Source of the DNA: Micavibrio sp. UBA7657
GTDB taxonomy: Bacteria; Pseudomonadota; Alphaproteobacteria; Micavibrionales; Micavibrionaceae
DNA length: 64,000 nucleotides
Assembly (NCBI GenBank): GCA_002483465.1
Contig: DLHX01000008.1
Span: forward strand, 240,531 to 304,530
Reading direction: 5' to 3'
The notes below the pieces were generated by a model. It had not been told where the DNA came from. It was given only the letters and a program-made list of their open reading frames with translations, and did not search any database. Both the position numbers and the translations under genes were made by a program. Positions 1 to 8,175 of the stretch are shown here, piece after piece; within the stretch, counting starts at the first letter, position 1; each line of letters starts with the position of its first letter.

Positions 1-417
1 GAAATAGAAACCATAGCCGAACATGAAGGCCACCCCGGCCACGCCGTCCAGCACATGGCCGACGGTATCCCCGCGCTCGGCATCGTCGCCGCCGTTCTCG
101 GCGTTATTAAAACCATGGCCTCCATTTCCGAGCCGCCCGAGATCCTCGGCCAGATGATCGGCGGCGCGCTGGTGGGAACGTTCCTCGGCGTCTGGCTGTC
201 TTACGCATTCGTTTCGCCGATCGCCGGTGCCATGACCGGACGCGCCCACACCGAGGTGCAATATTACAAAGCCATGAAAGTTTCGATGATCGCCTTCCTG
301 AACGCCAGCGCCCCGCAGGTCGCCGTTGAATTCGGCCGGAAATTCCTGACGCACGACATTCAGCCCGGCTTCCTCGAGCTTGAAGCCAAGCTCAATGAAC
401 TCCCGCCCCCGAGCTAG
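1..417 (+). CDS. motA: Flagellar motor stator protein MotA (3' part)
   Basis: The gene enters from the left edge, so only the C-terminal 138 residues are visible. MotA is an inner-membrane protein that forms, with MotB, the ion-conducting stator of the flagellar motor. The visible part has the conserved PALGIVAAVLGV membrane segment, a second hydrophobic segment (GGALVGTFLGVWLSYAFVSP) and the short cytoplasmic tail with basic and acidic residues typical of the family. motB follows 11 bases later, the usual stator operon order. The frame is open from base 1, so the true start lies outside the window. Confidence 0.95.
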   Translation, partial: EIETIAEHEGHPGHAVQHMADGIPALGIVAAVLGVIKTMASISEPPEILGQMIGGALVGTFLGVWLSYAFVSPIAGAMTGRAHTEVQYYKAMKVSMIAFLNASAPQVAVEFGRKFLTHDIQPGFLELEAKLNELPPPS

Positions 418-428
418 GGAGAGCGCTG

Positions 429-1466
429 ATGGCCGAAGCCGCAAAAGACGATAAAACCAAACAACCGATTATCATCAAACGGATCAAGAAGGGCGGCGGC
501 CACCACGGCGGCGCCTGGAAAGTGGCTTACGCCGACTTCGTGACCGCCATGATGGCGTTCTTTCTTTTGTTGTGGTTGCTGAACGTCACAACCGAAGAGC
601 AGAAAAACGCGATCTCGAATTATTTCGATCCCACCCACCCGAAAGTCTCCGAATCTATGAGCGGCGCAGGCGGCGTTCTCGGCGGCCTCTCCATGGCCCC
701 GCAGGGCGCAATGGCGACCACCGTCCAGCCCGTCACTGCCGCGCCGCCCTCCTCCAGCGTCAACAAACGCTCGGGCGAAAAAAAGGACGACAACACGTTA
801 GCTCCCAACGTTTCAAAGCGCGCCCTTGAAAAAGCCAAGCAGGAACTCCGCAAACAGGAGGAAGCGCGCTTCAAAGAAGCCGAAAAGAAAATCAAGGAAG
901 CCATCGAGGCCAACCCGCAGCTGAAAGAACTCGCGAAAAACCTCCTCATCGACATGACGCCAGAGGGCCTGCGCATCCAGATCGTCGATTCCGAAGGCAA
1001 GCCCATGTTCGCTTCGGGGTCCGCTGAAATGTTCGACTACACACGCCAACTCATCACGCAGGTTGAGAAAGTCATCCAGACATTACCGAATGAAATCTCC
1101 ATCCGTGGCCACACCGACAGCGTCCCTTACGCGGCTGGCGCGAAATACACGAACTGGGAGCTTTCCTCCGACCGCGCCAACGCCGCGCGTCGCCTCATGC
1201 TGGATACAGGCTTGCCCGCCACGCGCATCAACAACGTCGTCGGCAAGGCCGACACCGATCACCTCGTGCCCGATAAACCGGCCGACGCGAAAAACCGCCG
1301 CATCAGCATCATCCTGCTGAAGGAAGAACTGACCAATCCTGATTTTGACAAGAAAGCAGCTGAAGAAGCTGGTGAAGCTGGCGATGCGGCTGAAGATATT
1401 CCCGACATGCCCGAAATTCCCATCGGCACATTCAAGAAAACACCCGGCAAAGTGGAATTCCCTTAA
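429..1466 (+). CDS. motB: Flagellar motor protein MotB
   Basis: MotB (345 aa) is the peptidoglycan-anchored half of the proton-driven stator. The N-terminus has the typical basic GGGHHGGAWKVAYADFVTAM stretch leading into a single membrane helix; the Asp in YADF is the conserved proton-binding residue. A charged linker (about residues 110-180) is followed by an OmpA-like peptidoglycan-binding domain with IRGHTDSVPY and a NRRISIILL end, about residues 195-300. The acidic tail ends in a short Pro-rich segment. A GGGAG motif ten bases upstream supports the ATG start. It runs in one operon with motA, and converges on parC. Confidence 0.96.
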   Translation: MAEAAKDDKTKQPIIIKRIKKGGGHHGGAWKVAYADFVTAMMAFFLLLWLLNVTTEEQKNAISNYFDPTHPKVSESMSGAGGVLGGLSMAPQGAMATTVQPVTAAPPSSSVNKRSGEKKDDNTLAPNVSKRALEKAKQELRKQEEARFKEAEKKIKEAIEANPQLKELAKNLLIDMTPEGLRIQIVDSEGKPMFASGSAEMFDYTRQLITQVEKVIQTLPNEISIRGHTDSVPYAAGAKYTNWELSSDRANAARRLMLDTGLPATRINNVVGKADTDHLVPDKPADAKNRRISIILLKEELTNPDFDKKAAEEAGEAGDAAEDIPDMPEIPIGTFKKTPGKVEFP

Positions 1467-1475
1467 CCCTCAATC

Positions 1476-1501
1476 GTCATCCCGGCGAAAGCCGGGATCC
1501 C
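1476..1501. repeat. GTCATCCCGG-type inverted repeat, single hairpin
   Basis: A perfect hairpin, ATCCCGGC-GAAA-GCCGGGAT, lies between the convergent motB and parC stops. It belongs to the same dispersed family as the elements at 19781-19847 and 62418-62499. It may act as a bidirectional transcription stop, but it has no T-tract, so that is inference. Confidence 0.75.
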
Positions 1502-1509
1502 GTGGGCAT

Positions 1510-3765
1510 TTAATCAAACCTTGAATTACTCGGAAAACCGTTGGGTGGAAGCTTGCCCGCCTGCGCGCGCTCACCGAGCCAGGGCTTCAGGTCCGGCGTC
1601 TTAACATCCGTCCCCCGCGATTTATAAGTCAGCCCGGCCTTCCAGTTGAACGTCTTGGCATCCGAGAGCGTGCCGTCCTTGTATTTCTGTAGCGTCACGC
1701 CGCGCCCGCGGCTCATCTCCGGAATTTGATCCAGCTTAAATACGATCATCTTGCGGTTCTTGCCGACGACGGCAATATGATCGTCCGCCGGATCGACATA
1801 GCGGCACACTTTCGCCTCGACATTCCCATCGACATTCAAAATCTGCTTGCCGTTTTTCGTCTGCGCCAGCACATCGTTCGACGGCACGATAAACCCGCGT
1901 CCGTCCGTCGCCACCACCAGAATTTTCGCATCCGGCTTGTGAAGCATCACGCCCGTAACATCGGCATCATTGCCCATCTCGACCATCAGCTTCACCGGCT
2001 CGCCGAGCCCGCGTCCCGACGGCAGCTTATCGCCCGCCAGCGTATAAAATCGTCCATTCGTGCCGAACAGCAAAATCTTGTCGGTCGTCATCGCTTCCAT
2101 GACGTAACCTTCGGAATCGCCATCCTTGTATTTGAAATCTTTCGGGTTAAGGCCGTGCCCCTTCATCGCGCGGATCCAGCCTTTGTCCGAAACGATAACC
2201 GTGATCGGCTCCTTCTCCGTCAGCGCTTCCGTCAAAGCCTCCACCGCCATCGGCGCGGGCGCCTTGCCCGCCTTCGTGCGGCGCTTACCCAGCGGCGTGT
2301 CCGGCCCGAACATCTTCTTGATCTCGCCGACCTGCTTCCTGATCTTCGCCCATTGTTTCTTTTCGGATTTCACGAGTTTTTCCAGCTCGTCTTTTTCCTC
2401 GCTCAGTGCGTTATGCTCGCCCTTGATTTCCATTTCCTCGAGCTTACGCAACGAACGCAGGCGCATATTCAAAATCGCCTCCGCCTGCACATCCGTCAGC
2501 TTGAACGCCTTCATCAGTTTCGGTTTCGGCTCGTCCTCGGTGCGGATGATCTTGATGACTTTATCAAGATCCAGATACGCCTTGAGATACCCCTCAAGAA
2601 CTTCCAGCCTGTGAACGATTTTCTCTAAACGGAAATGCGAACGCCGCACCAGCACATCCTGCTGGTGATCCAGCCACGCCTGCAGCACTTCCTTCAAATT
2701 CATCACGCGCGGGACCAATCCCTTGTCCAGCACGTTCATGTTCAGGCCAAACCGCGTCTCAAGGTCCGTATTCCGGAACAACGCTTCCATCAGGAGCTCT
2801 GCCTCGACATTCTGCGACTTCGGCACCAGCACGAGGCGAATATCCTCCGCGCTCTCGTCCCGCACATCGTCCAGCATCGGGATTTTCTTGTTGTTAATCA
2901 GGTCGGCAATCTTCTCGACCAGCTTTGATTTCTGCACCTGGTACGGAATCTCGGTAACAACAATCTGATACGTCCCGCGCTTCAGTTCCTCGACCTTCCA
3001 CTTCGCGCGGCAGCGGAAACTCCCGCGCCCCGTCTCATACGCCGTGATAATATCCTTGCGGTCCTCGACCAGAATTCCACCCGTCGGGAAATCCGGCCCC
3101 GTGACGATCTTCACGAGATCCTTGACCGTGACCTCTTTCTCCGCATCGATCATCATCTCCATGGCTTCGCAAAGCTCAGCCACGTTGTGCGGCGGAATGT
3201 TCGTCGCCATACCAACCGCGATTCCGCTCGATCCATTCGCCAACAAATTCGGGAAACCACCGGGGAGCACAATCGGCTCCTGCTCCGATCCGTCATAGGT
3301 CGGCCTGAAATCTACCGCGTCTTCTTCGATCCCGTCCAGCAACAACAAAGAAACATCCGTCAGCCGCGCCTCGGTATATCGCATCGCCGCCGCATTATCG
3401 CCGTCGATATTGCCGAAATTTCCCTGGCCGTCGACCAACGGATAACGCTGCGCGAATTCCTGCGCCATGCGCACCATCGCGTCATAAACCGATGAATCGC
3501 CGTGCGGGTGAAACTTACCGATCACATCTCCCACCACCCGCGCCGATTTTTTCGGCATCGTCGTCGGGCTGAGTTTTAACTGGTACATCGCGTACATCAG
3601 GCGGCGATGCACGGGCTTCAACCCGTCGCGCACATCGGGGAGCGAGCGGCTCATAATGGTGCTCAGCGCATAGGACAGATATTTCTCGGAAAGAATGTCA
3701 CCGAACGACTGATCGATGATTTCCTGGGCGGCTTTATCGGCTACTGGCGTACTCTTTTTGCTCAT
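1510..3765 (-). CDS. parC: DNA topoisomerase IV subunit A
   Basis: ParC (751 aa) cuts and rejoins DNA in the enzyme that decatenates daughter chromosomes. The N-terminal breakage-reunion domain contains [20 protein letters not shown], the helix-turn-helix region around [12 protein letters not shown], and [12 protein letters not shown] with the active-site Tyr after Arg. The C-terminal part has repeated beta-pinwheel blades such as [18 protein letters not shown] distinguish it from GyrA by the shorter C-terminal region and the [15 protein letters not shown] start. The start chosen (MSKKSTPV) has an AAGAGAG motif upstream; a longer frame reaching 3807 lacks support. The start overlaps the end of recO by 32 bases. 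Confidence 0.95.
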   Translation of the reverse strand: MSKKSTPVADKAAQEIIDQSFGDILSEKYLSYALSTIMSRSLPDVRDGLKPVHRRLMYAMYQLKLSPTTMPKKSARVVGDVIGKFHPHGDSSVYDAMVRMAQEFAQRYPLVDGQGNFGNIDGDNAAAMRYTEARLTDVSLLLLDGIEEDAVDFRPTYDGSEQEPIVLPGGFPNLLANGSSGIAVGMATNIPPHNVAELCEAMEMMIDAEKEVTVKDLVKIVTGPDFPTGGILVEDRKDIITAYETGRGSFRCRAKWKVEELKRGTYQIVVTEIPYQVQKSKLVEKIADLINNKKIPMLDDVRDESAEDIRLVLVPKSQNVEAELLMEALFRNTDLETRFGLNMNVLDKGLVPRVMNLKEVLQAWLDHQQDVLVRRSHFRLEKIVHRLEVLEGYLKAYLDLDKVIKIIRTEDEPKPKLMKAFKLTDVQAEAILNMRLRSLRKLEEMEIKGEHNALSEEKDELEKLVKSEKKQWAKIRKQVGEIKKMFGPDTPLGKRRTKAGKAPAPMAVEALTEALTEKEPITVIVSDKGWIRAMKGHGLNPKDFKYKDGDSEGYVMEAMTTDKILLFGTNGRFYTLAGDKLPSGRGLGEPVKLMVEMGNDADVTGVMLHKPDAKILVVATDGRGFIVPSNDVLAQTKNGKQILNVDGNVEAKVCRYVDPADDHIAVVGKNRKMIVFKLDQIPEMSRGRGVTLQKYKDGTLSDAKTFNWKAGLTYKSRGTDVKTPDLKPWLGERAQAGKLPPNGFPSNSRFD

Positions 3766-4501
3766 CGCGACTCTCTTGACCCACTCTTTTGGCAAACCGG
3801 GCCTCAAAACGCAAGCGCGGCTCGGGAATTCCCTTCAAATGCACAAACACCCAGTGCTCGAGGAAATAGGAGATCAAGCGTAAACCCTGCCAGACTTCTG
3901 CGTCATCCCCGCTACCCCCGGCGGGCGATAAAAACCCCGGCAGGCCCAGCAGCTTCTCTTTATAAATCCGCCCCGCCGCCTCGCTCACCGCCCGGCCCGT
4001 CTTCGGTGAAACATAAATCAGATCCATGGGATCGCCTCCGCCCGCGCATTTCGACAAATCAAGCGAAAACCCGAGCTCCCGCAGGAACGCGATCTCCCAC
4101 ATCACATAGGCCGGGGCCCAGACATCGCCGCGCAACGCCTCAAACAAACTCTGCAATCCGTAAAACAACCCCGGATGCCCCTCGCGTTCGGGGAGCGCCG
4201 CGTCACATAAGGCACAGGCCGATTGCAACGCGCTCAACGGCAAAGGTTCTGAAATGAAATGCGCCGTCGGGTTCTTTGATAATTCCAGCGTGAACGACCC
4301 CAACTGGTCCGCCACCCGGCTCTGCCAGTCGACATCCACCAGGTTCCCCGGCTCCAGCGTCCCGCGCCCCTTGGTCGAATGCACACCCCGCACATAACCG
4401 GCATGCCGCCCGTGATGCTCGGTCAGCAAGGAAACGACCGCCCCGTTTTCCCCGTGCGGCCGTACCGAAAGCACTATCCCTTGATCCTGCCAGCGTTCCA
4501 T
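3734..4501 (-). CDS. recO: DNA repair protein RecO
   Basis: RecO (255 aa) helps load RecA onto SSB-coated single strands in the RecFOR pathway. The N-terminal OB-fold starts with [25 protein letters not shown], a classic RecO opening, and is followed by the helical domain with [11 protein letters not shown] and [22 protein letters not shown]. Only some of the zinc-ligand cysteines seen in other RecO proteins are evident. Its 3' end overlaps parC, so translation of the two may be linked. The gene is divergent from the aspartate dehydrogenase. Confidence 0.93.
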   Translation of the reverse strand: MERWQDQGIVLSVRPHGENGAVVSLLTEHHGRHAGYVRGVHSTKGRGTLEPGNLVDVDWQSRVADQLGSFTLELSKNPTAHFISEPLPLSALQSACALCDAALPEREGHPGLFYGLQSLFEALRGDVWAPAYVMWEIAFLRELGFSLDLSKCAGGGDPMDLIYVSPKTGRAVSEAAGRIYKEKLLGLPGFLSPAGGSGDDAEVWQGLRLISYFLEHWVFVHLKGIPEPRLRFEARFAKRVGQESRDEQKEYASSR

Positions 4502-4552
4502 GTAAGTAAACTACTCCAAACGCGCACAAGCCGCGCAATATTTAAGATGGTT

Positions 4553-5341
4553 ATGAATAAGAAAATTGGAATAGCAGGTTTAGGGGCGATAGGCTCAGCC
4601 GTCGCCCGCGCGCTCACCACCGGCAACGGCATTGAGGCCATGACCTTGCATGCCGTCAGCGAGACCGTGCCCAAACCCGAATTCAAAGTCCCGAACGTTT
4701 CGTTCGCTGAACTCGCGGATCAGTGCGACCTCGTCATAGAATGCCTGCCGCCGCATGTCGTGCCGCTGCTGACCAAAGAGGTATTATCGAAAAACCGCGA
4801 GATGGTCCTCATCAGTTCCTCGGCGCTCCTGCTCCACCCCGAAATCATGGATCATCTGCGGACCTCAACGGGCCGCATCATCGTGCCAAGTGGCGCCCTG
4901 GCTGGAATAGATGCGGTTCGCGCGCTGTCGCAGGTCGGCATCAAAAGCGCCCGTATTGCGACAACCAAAAAACCTGCTGGCTTCGCTGGCGCACCCTTCA
5001 TCGTCAAAAACAACATCGACTTATCGAAAATAAAATCGCGCCAGAAATTATTCTCCGGCAACGCATTCGAAGCCGCCCACGGCTTCCCTGCTAACGTCAA
5101 TGTCGCCGTCACATTGAGTCTCGCTGGCATCGGCCCCGAGAAAACCGAAGTCGAAATCTGGGCCGACCCCGAGGCACGCGGCAACACCCATGAAATTCAC
5201 GTGACCAGCGCCTACAGCACCGTCAACGCCCGCATCGAAAACCAGCCGGACCCAGCAAATCCGCGCTCTTCCGTGCTCGCCGCCCAAAGCATTGTCGCTT
5301 TACTGCGCGGCATGACTGAACCGTTAGTGGTGCGCGGATGA
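4553..5341 (+). CDS. nadX: L-aspartate dehydrogenase (NadX/DUF108 family)
   Basis: The 262-aa product matches aspartate dehydrogenases, which oxidise L-aspartate to iminoaspartate (or run in reverse) with NAD(P). Visible are an N-terminal Rossmann motif, KIGIAGLGAIGSAVARAL, a DLVIECLPPHVVP segment, the PSGALAGIDAVRA loop, and the family-typical FPANVNVAVTLSLAGIG. Some members feed quinolinate synthesis, others aspartate degradation, and no nad genes are nearby to decide. The frame is open further upstream into recO, but family alignment puts the start here or two codons earlier (4547). The stop overlaps the next gene as ATGA, so the two are translationally coupled. Confidence 0.82.
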   Translation: MNKKIGIAGLGAIGSAVARALTTGNGIEAMTLHAVSETVPKPEFKVPNVSFAELADQCDLVIECLPPHVVPLLTKEVLSKNREMVLISSSALLLHPEIMDHLRTSTGRIIVPSGALAGIDAVRALSQVGIKSARIATTKKPAGFAGAPFIVKNNIDLSKIKSRQKLFSGNAFEAAHGFPANVNVAVTLSLAGIGPEKTEVEIWADPEARGNTHEIHVTSAYSTVNARIENQPDPANPRSSVLAAQSIVALLRGMTEPLVVRG

Positions 5342-5964
5342 TCCCCCTTCGCCGCTTTTATATGATCCGTCACGGCGAGACCGAAGCCAACGCCGCGCAG
5401 ATTATGGCCGGTTCGCTTGACTCGCCGTTGACCCCGGCGGGCCGCGATCAGGCCCGGGCCGTGCACCTTGTCATCGAGAATTTGCGCGATAAACCCACAC
5501 TTATAGTACACAGCCAGCTCTCCCTCGCCCGCGACACCGCCACTATTATAAATGAAGTGCTGAAAGTCCCGATGATCGAGGACGCCGACTTCGCCGAGAT
5601 TCACGCCGGTGACCTTGAAGGCGCACCATGGACGGATTGCCATCATTTCGACGATTACCGCGATATGCCAAATGGCGAAAAGTTCGACGATTTCTTCGCG
5701 CGCGTGCGGCGGGCCAAGAACCGCATTCTCGGGTCAGAGCCCGGCCCGGTTCTGATCGTGAGTCACGGCGGCGTCTTCCGCGCCTTCACCAAACTTTATG
5801 GAATGAGCATCCCTGGCGTCCGGAATTGTCACCTTCATGAATTTATCCCCAGCCCGGGACAAAATCCGGAAACGACTCCAACCTTCCCCTGGGATGTCTG
5901 GCATTATGACTATGAAAGCGCTCTTCACCGCCGCCGCGCAGAAGATTTCATAATCAAGAGCTAA
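5338..5964 (+). CDS. Histidine phosphatase family protein
   Basis: The 208-aa protein belongs to the phosphoglycerate-mutase-like branch of histidine phosphatases. The phospho-accepting motif is FYMIRHGETEAN near the N-terminus, followed by DSPLTPAGRDQA; the second catalytic histidine is in LIVSHGGVFRAF (about residue 142). The acid residue motif is FAEIHAGDLEG. Substrate cannot be told from sequence: candidates are phosphosugars, nucleotides or alpha-ribazole phosphate. Coupling to the aspartate dehydrogenase (4-base overlap) is unusual. Its 3' end overlaps convergent folP by 11 bases. Confidence 0.85.
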   Translation: MIPLRRFYMIRHGETEANAAQIMAGSLDSPLTPAGRDQARAVHLVIENLRDKPTLIVHSQLSLARDTATIINEVLKVPMIEDADFAEIHAGDLEGAPWTDCHHFDDYRDMPNGEKFDDFFARVRRAKNRILGSEPGPVLIVSHGGVFRAFTKLYGMSIPGVRNCHLHEFIPSPGQNPETTPTFPWDVWHYDYESALHRRRAEDFIIKS

Positions 5965-6793
5965 CCGCCTGCCAGGTTTTGAAAGCGGCAACCGTTTCCT
6001 TCACATCATGAACTCTGTAAACCTGCACGCCCTGGGATAACCCCCACAATGCGGCGGCAATTGAACCGGAAACGCGCTCCTCCGGTTTTACCCCGCCGGA
6101 GATTTTCTCGAGGAAACTTTTCCGCGACGCTCCCAGCATGATCGGCACACCTAAATCATGAAATCGTTTTATATTTCTGAGTATTGCAACATTATGCTCA
6201 AGCGTTTTTCCAAAACCGAGCCCTGGATCACAAACAAGCATTTTAGTTTCGATACGCCGCGTCTCACATGCTTTTATACGCTGCTGTAAATATTGAAAAA
6301 TATCTTCAACGACATTGTTATAGCTTGGATTCTTCTGCATTGTCTGCGGCGTGCCCTGCATATGCATGAGAAACACAGGCACTTTCGCCGCCGCCACAAC
6401 GTCGAGGCTGTGGATATCATGGGATAACCCGCTTATGTCGTTGATTGCATTGGCTCCTGCGGCCAGAGCCGCCTCCATTGTCTTTGCATTCCGTGTATCT
6501 ATGGAAATCCAAGGCACAACCCCCTTCAATCCCTTGATCACCGGCACCACGCGGCGGATTTCCTCTGCCGCATCAATCACTTCCGCACCCGGCCGCGTCG
6601 ACTCTCCGCCGATATCCAGGATGTGCGCCCCTTCCCGGCCTAGGCGCAGCCCATGCTCTATCGCCTTGTCCGGATTAAAAAACTTCCCGCCGTCGGAGAA
6701 ACTATCCGGCGTCACATTTATTATTCCCATAACGTGCGGACCACCTCCGAAAACATGAGTGTCACGGAGTTTCAGCTGAACCGGCTGGGTCAT
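5954..6793 (-). CDS. folP: Dihydropteroate synthase
   Basis: FolP (279 aa) condenses p-aminobenzoate with dihydropterin pyrophosphate in folate synthesis and is the sulfonamide target. Both family signatures are present: VMGIINVTPDSFSDGGKF near residue 22 and HILDIGGESTRPGAE near residue 58. The barrel core shows WISIDTRNAKTMEAAL, NAINDISGL, VFLMHMQGTP and DPGLGFGKT, ending with YRVHDVKETVAAF. The start overlaps the stop of folK as ATGA, giving a two-gene folate operon. Confidence 0.96.
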   Translation of the reverse strand: MTQPVQLKLRDTHVFGGGPHVMGIINVTPDSFSDGGKFFNPDKAIEHGLRLGREGAHILDIGGESTRPGAEVIDAAEEIRRVVPVIKGLKGVVPWISIDTRNAKTMEAALAAGANAINDISGLSHDIHSLDVVAAAKVPVFLMHMQGTPQTMQKNPSYNNVVEDIFQYLQQRIKACETRRIETKMLVCDPGLGFGKTLEHNVAILRNIKRFHDLGVPIMLGASRKSFLEKISGGVKPEERVSGSIAAALWGLSQGVQVYRVHDVKETVAAFKTWQAVSS

Positions 6794-7284
6794 GCCTGCG
6801 CCCCTGTTTCACGTGAAACTTTTTCTGGCAAACTGTGGAAAAGTTCTGTGGCTGTTAGCTTGAGCAGTGGATGAATCCATTCCGGTGCGATCTCGCACAA
6901 AGGTCCAAGCACGAAATCCCGCTGGTGCATCCTCGGATGCGGGACCAGAACCCCTTCCCCCGTCATCACCACCCCGTCATAGGCCAGCAAATCGAGGTCC
7001 AGGACGCGGGCGGCATTCCTCTCGGCATCTTCCCGGCCAAATTCCCGCTCTATCTCCTTGAGAACGTCGTGCAGCGCCTGCGGCCCCAACCCGGTGGCCA
7101 CTGAAATAACCGCGTTCCGGTAATCCGGCTGGTCAGAAACCGGCACAGGTGACGTTACAATCGTCGCGGAAGACTTCAGAACGGCAATTCCCCGCCCCGC
7201 CAGTTCAGCCTTGGCCGCCTCCAGCGTATGCTCAGGATTTCCATAGCTTGATGGTAAATTGGCCCCCAGGGCAATCAGGATCAA
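6790..7284 (-). CDS. folK: 2-amino-4-hydroxy-6-hydroxymethyldihydropteridine pyrophosphokinase
   Basis: FolK (164 aa from the chosen start) transfers pyrophosphate from ATP to the pterin, making the substrate of the downstream FolP. It opens with LILIALGANLPSSYG, has SDQPDYRNAVISVATGL in place of the usual FYNAVV motif, the ARVLDLDLLAYDGVV segment carrying the metal-binding DxD, and VPHPRMHQRDFVLGPLCEI. The start is a TTG at 7284: an AAAGGAG ribosome site lies 8 bases before it. A longer frame to 7320 also begins with TTG but would place this site inside the gene. It overlaps folP by 4 bases. Confidence 0.93.
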   Translation of the reverse strand: MILIALGANLPSSYGNPEHTLEAAKAELAGRGIAVLKSSATIVTSPVPVSDQPDYRNAVISVATGLGPQALHDVLKEIEREFGREDAERNAARVLDLDLLAYDGVVMTGEGVLVPHPRMHQRDFVLGPLCEIAPEWIHPLLKLTATELFHSLPEKVSRETGAQA

Positions 7285-7339
7285 CGGCAACTCTCCTTTG
7301 AAGCAGCCGTTATACTGCAATCCACCTCATTTATTGAAG

Positions 7340-7443
7340 CAGAATGTGCCGAAAACCGGGCCTTTCGAGACCCGCATCGCAGAATACATAATGGCATTTG
7401 AGAAGCGGAAGCGCAGAAAGGCCCGCGTTTGCAGGCCATTCTG
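7340..7443. repeat. Palindromic element, copy 1
   Basis: Arms at 7340-7366 and 7416-7443 pair imperfectly, with a perfect 10-bp core, CGGGCCTTTC against GAAAGGCCCG. The 49-base loop ends in ATTTGAGAAGCGGAAGCGCA, which is identical in the second copy at 59.5 kb, where the stems have a different sequence. It lies between folK and the DUF882 gene. A short open frame through it is not considered a gene. Confidence 0.7.
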
Positions 7444-7463
7444 TAAAAATAAATCAGGTGGAT

Positions 7464-8072
7464 TTACCAGGTGCGGACATCGCCAGTATCAACATGCACA
7501 AAGTCGCTGCGCGGATAATAACCAACGCCGCCGGCTTTCAGGCCGCAGGCAATCGCTCTGATCCGCTTGCTGCTGTAATCATCCGCCCTGATGTCGATGG
7601 CCTGGCCGTACATATGTAAAGAATTCTTGGCGACGCCCGTTTTTTCCGAATTATGACGAAGCATGGCGTTGGTTTTCGGACTGCGGTAACCGGAAAGAAC
7701 TTCCATCGGCTTCCCCGTCCCCATTTTATTCTGAATAATGCTGACGAGGTCGAGGACATGCGGGTCCATCGGGAAAACTTCATGCGTCCGGAAGTCGCGC
7801 AGGACATAATTCATCCGCTTGAAGGCATCCGGCAGGTATTTGTCACCCACCCGGTAAACGCCCGAATAGCTCTCGCCCGTATGGGCATGCTTGAAAGCAA
7901 CGCGCCATTGCGACTGACCGGCTGCATAAGCCGATTTCGCGGAAATAAGGGGAACGGATGCGGCGAGGAAACCTAAAAGCCCCATTTTCAGAACGTCGCG
8001 GCGCTCGATATGGGTAGAATTTTCACCAAAAAAATTGCGAGATTTCAACTTTGACTCAAGGCTGTCAAACAT
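7464..8072 (-). CDS. Exported DUF882/M15-type peptidoglycan peptidase
   Basis: The 202-aa product resembles DUF882 (YcbK/MepK-like) zinc peptidases that cleave peptide bonds in murein. A twin-arginine-like leader (ERRDVLKMGLLGFLAAS, ending in an AYA-A cleavage site near residue 50) precedes the catalytic domain. Metal ligands are visible as SLHMYGQAIDI (His and Asp) and FVHVDTG (His), with GYRSPKTNAML before them, as in D-Ala-D-Ala-type peptidases. The start has an AAAGGA motif; a TTG six codons upstream would swallow it. It neighbours an L,D-transpeptidase, suggesting joint cell-wall remodelling. Confidence 0.85.
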   Translation of the reverse strand: MFDSLESKLKSRNFFGENSTHIERRDVLKMGLLGFLAASVPLISAKSAYAAGQSQWRVAFKHAHTGESYSGVYRVGDKYLPDAFKRMNYVLRDFRTHEVFPMDPHVLDLVSIIQNKMGTGKPMEVLSGYRSPKTNAMLRHNSEKTGVAKNSLHMYGQAIDIRADDYSSKRIRAIACGLKAGGVGYYPRSDFVHVDTGDVRTW

Positions 8073-8134
8073 GGAAATTCCTTTATTCAATTAATCATTT
8101 TTATGTTGATTGTTTATTCGATTGAGAAGAAGAC

Positions 8135-8156
8135 CCGGAACTTATTTGGATTCCGG
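8135..8156 (-). terminator. Weak hairpin after the L,D-transpeptidase gene
   Basis: CCGGAA and TTCCGG pair over a 10-base loop just past the stop at 8176 on the minus strand, and a pyrimidine-rich stretch (GTCTTCTTCTC) follows. It may be an inefficient terminator between the two cell-wall genes. Confidence 0.3.
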
Positions 8157-8175
8157 CGGGCTGTAAAGAGGGATC

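Noticed and set aside
7381..7561. Open frame through palindromic element copy 1 (reading MAFEKRKRRKAR)
   Set aside because: It is low-complexity and basic, arises from the repeat loop, has no ribosome site, and the related frame in copy 2 does not form a comparable gene.
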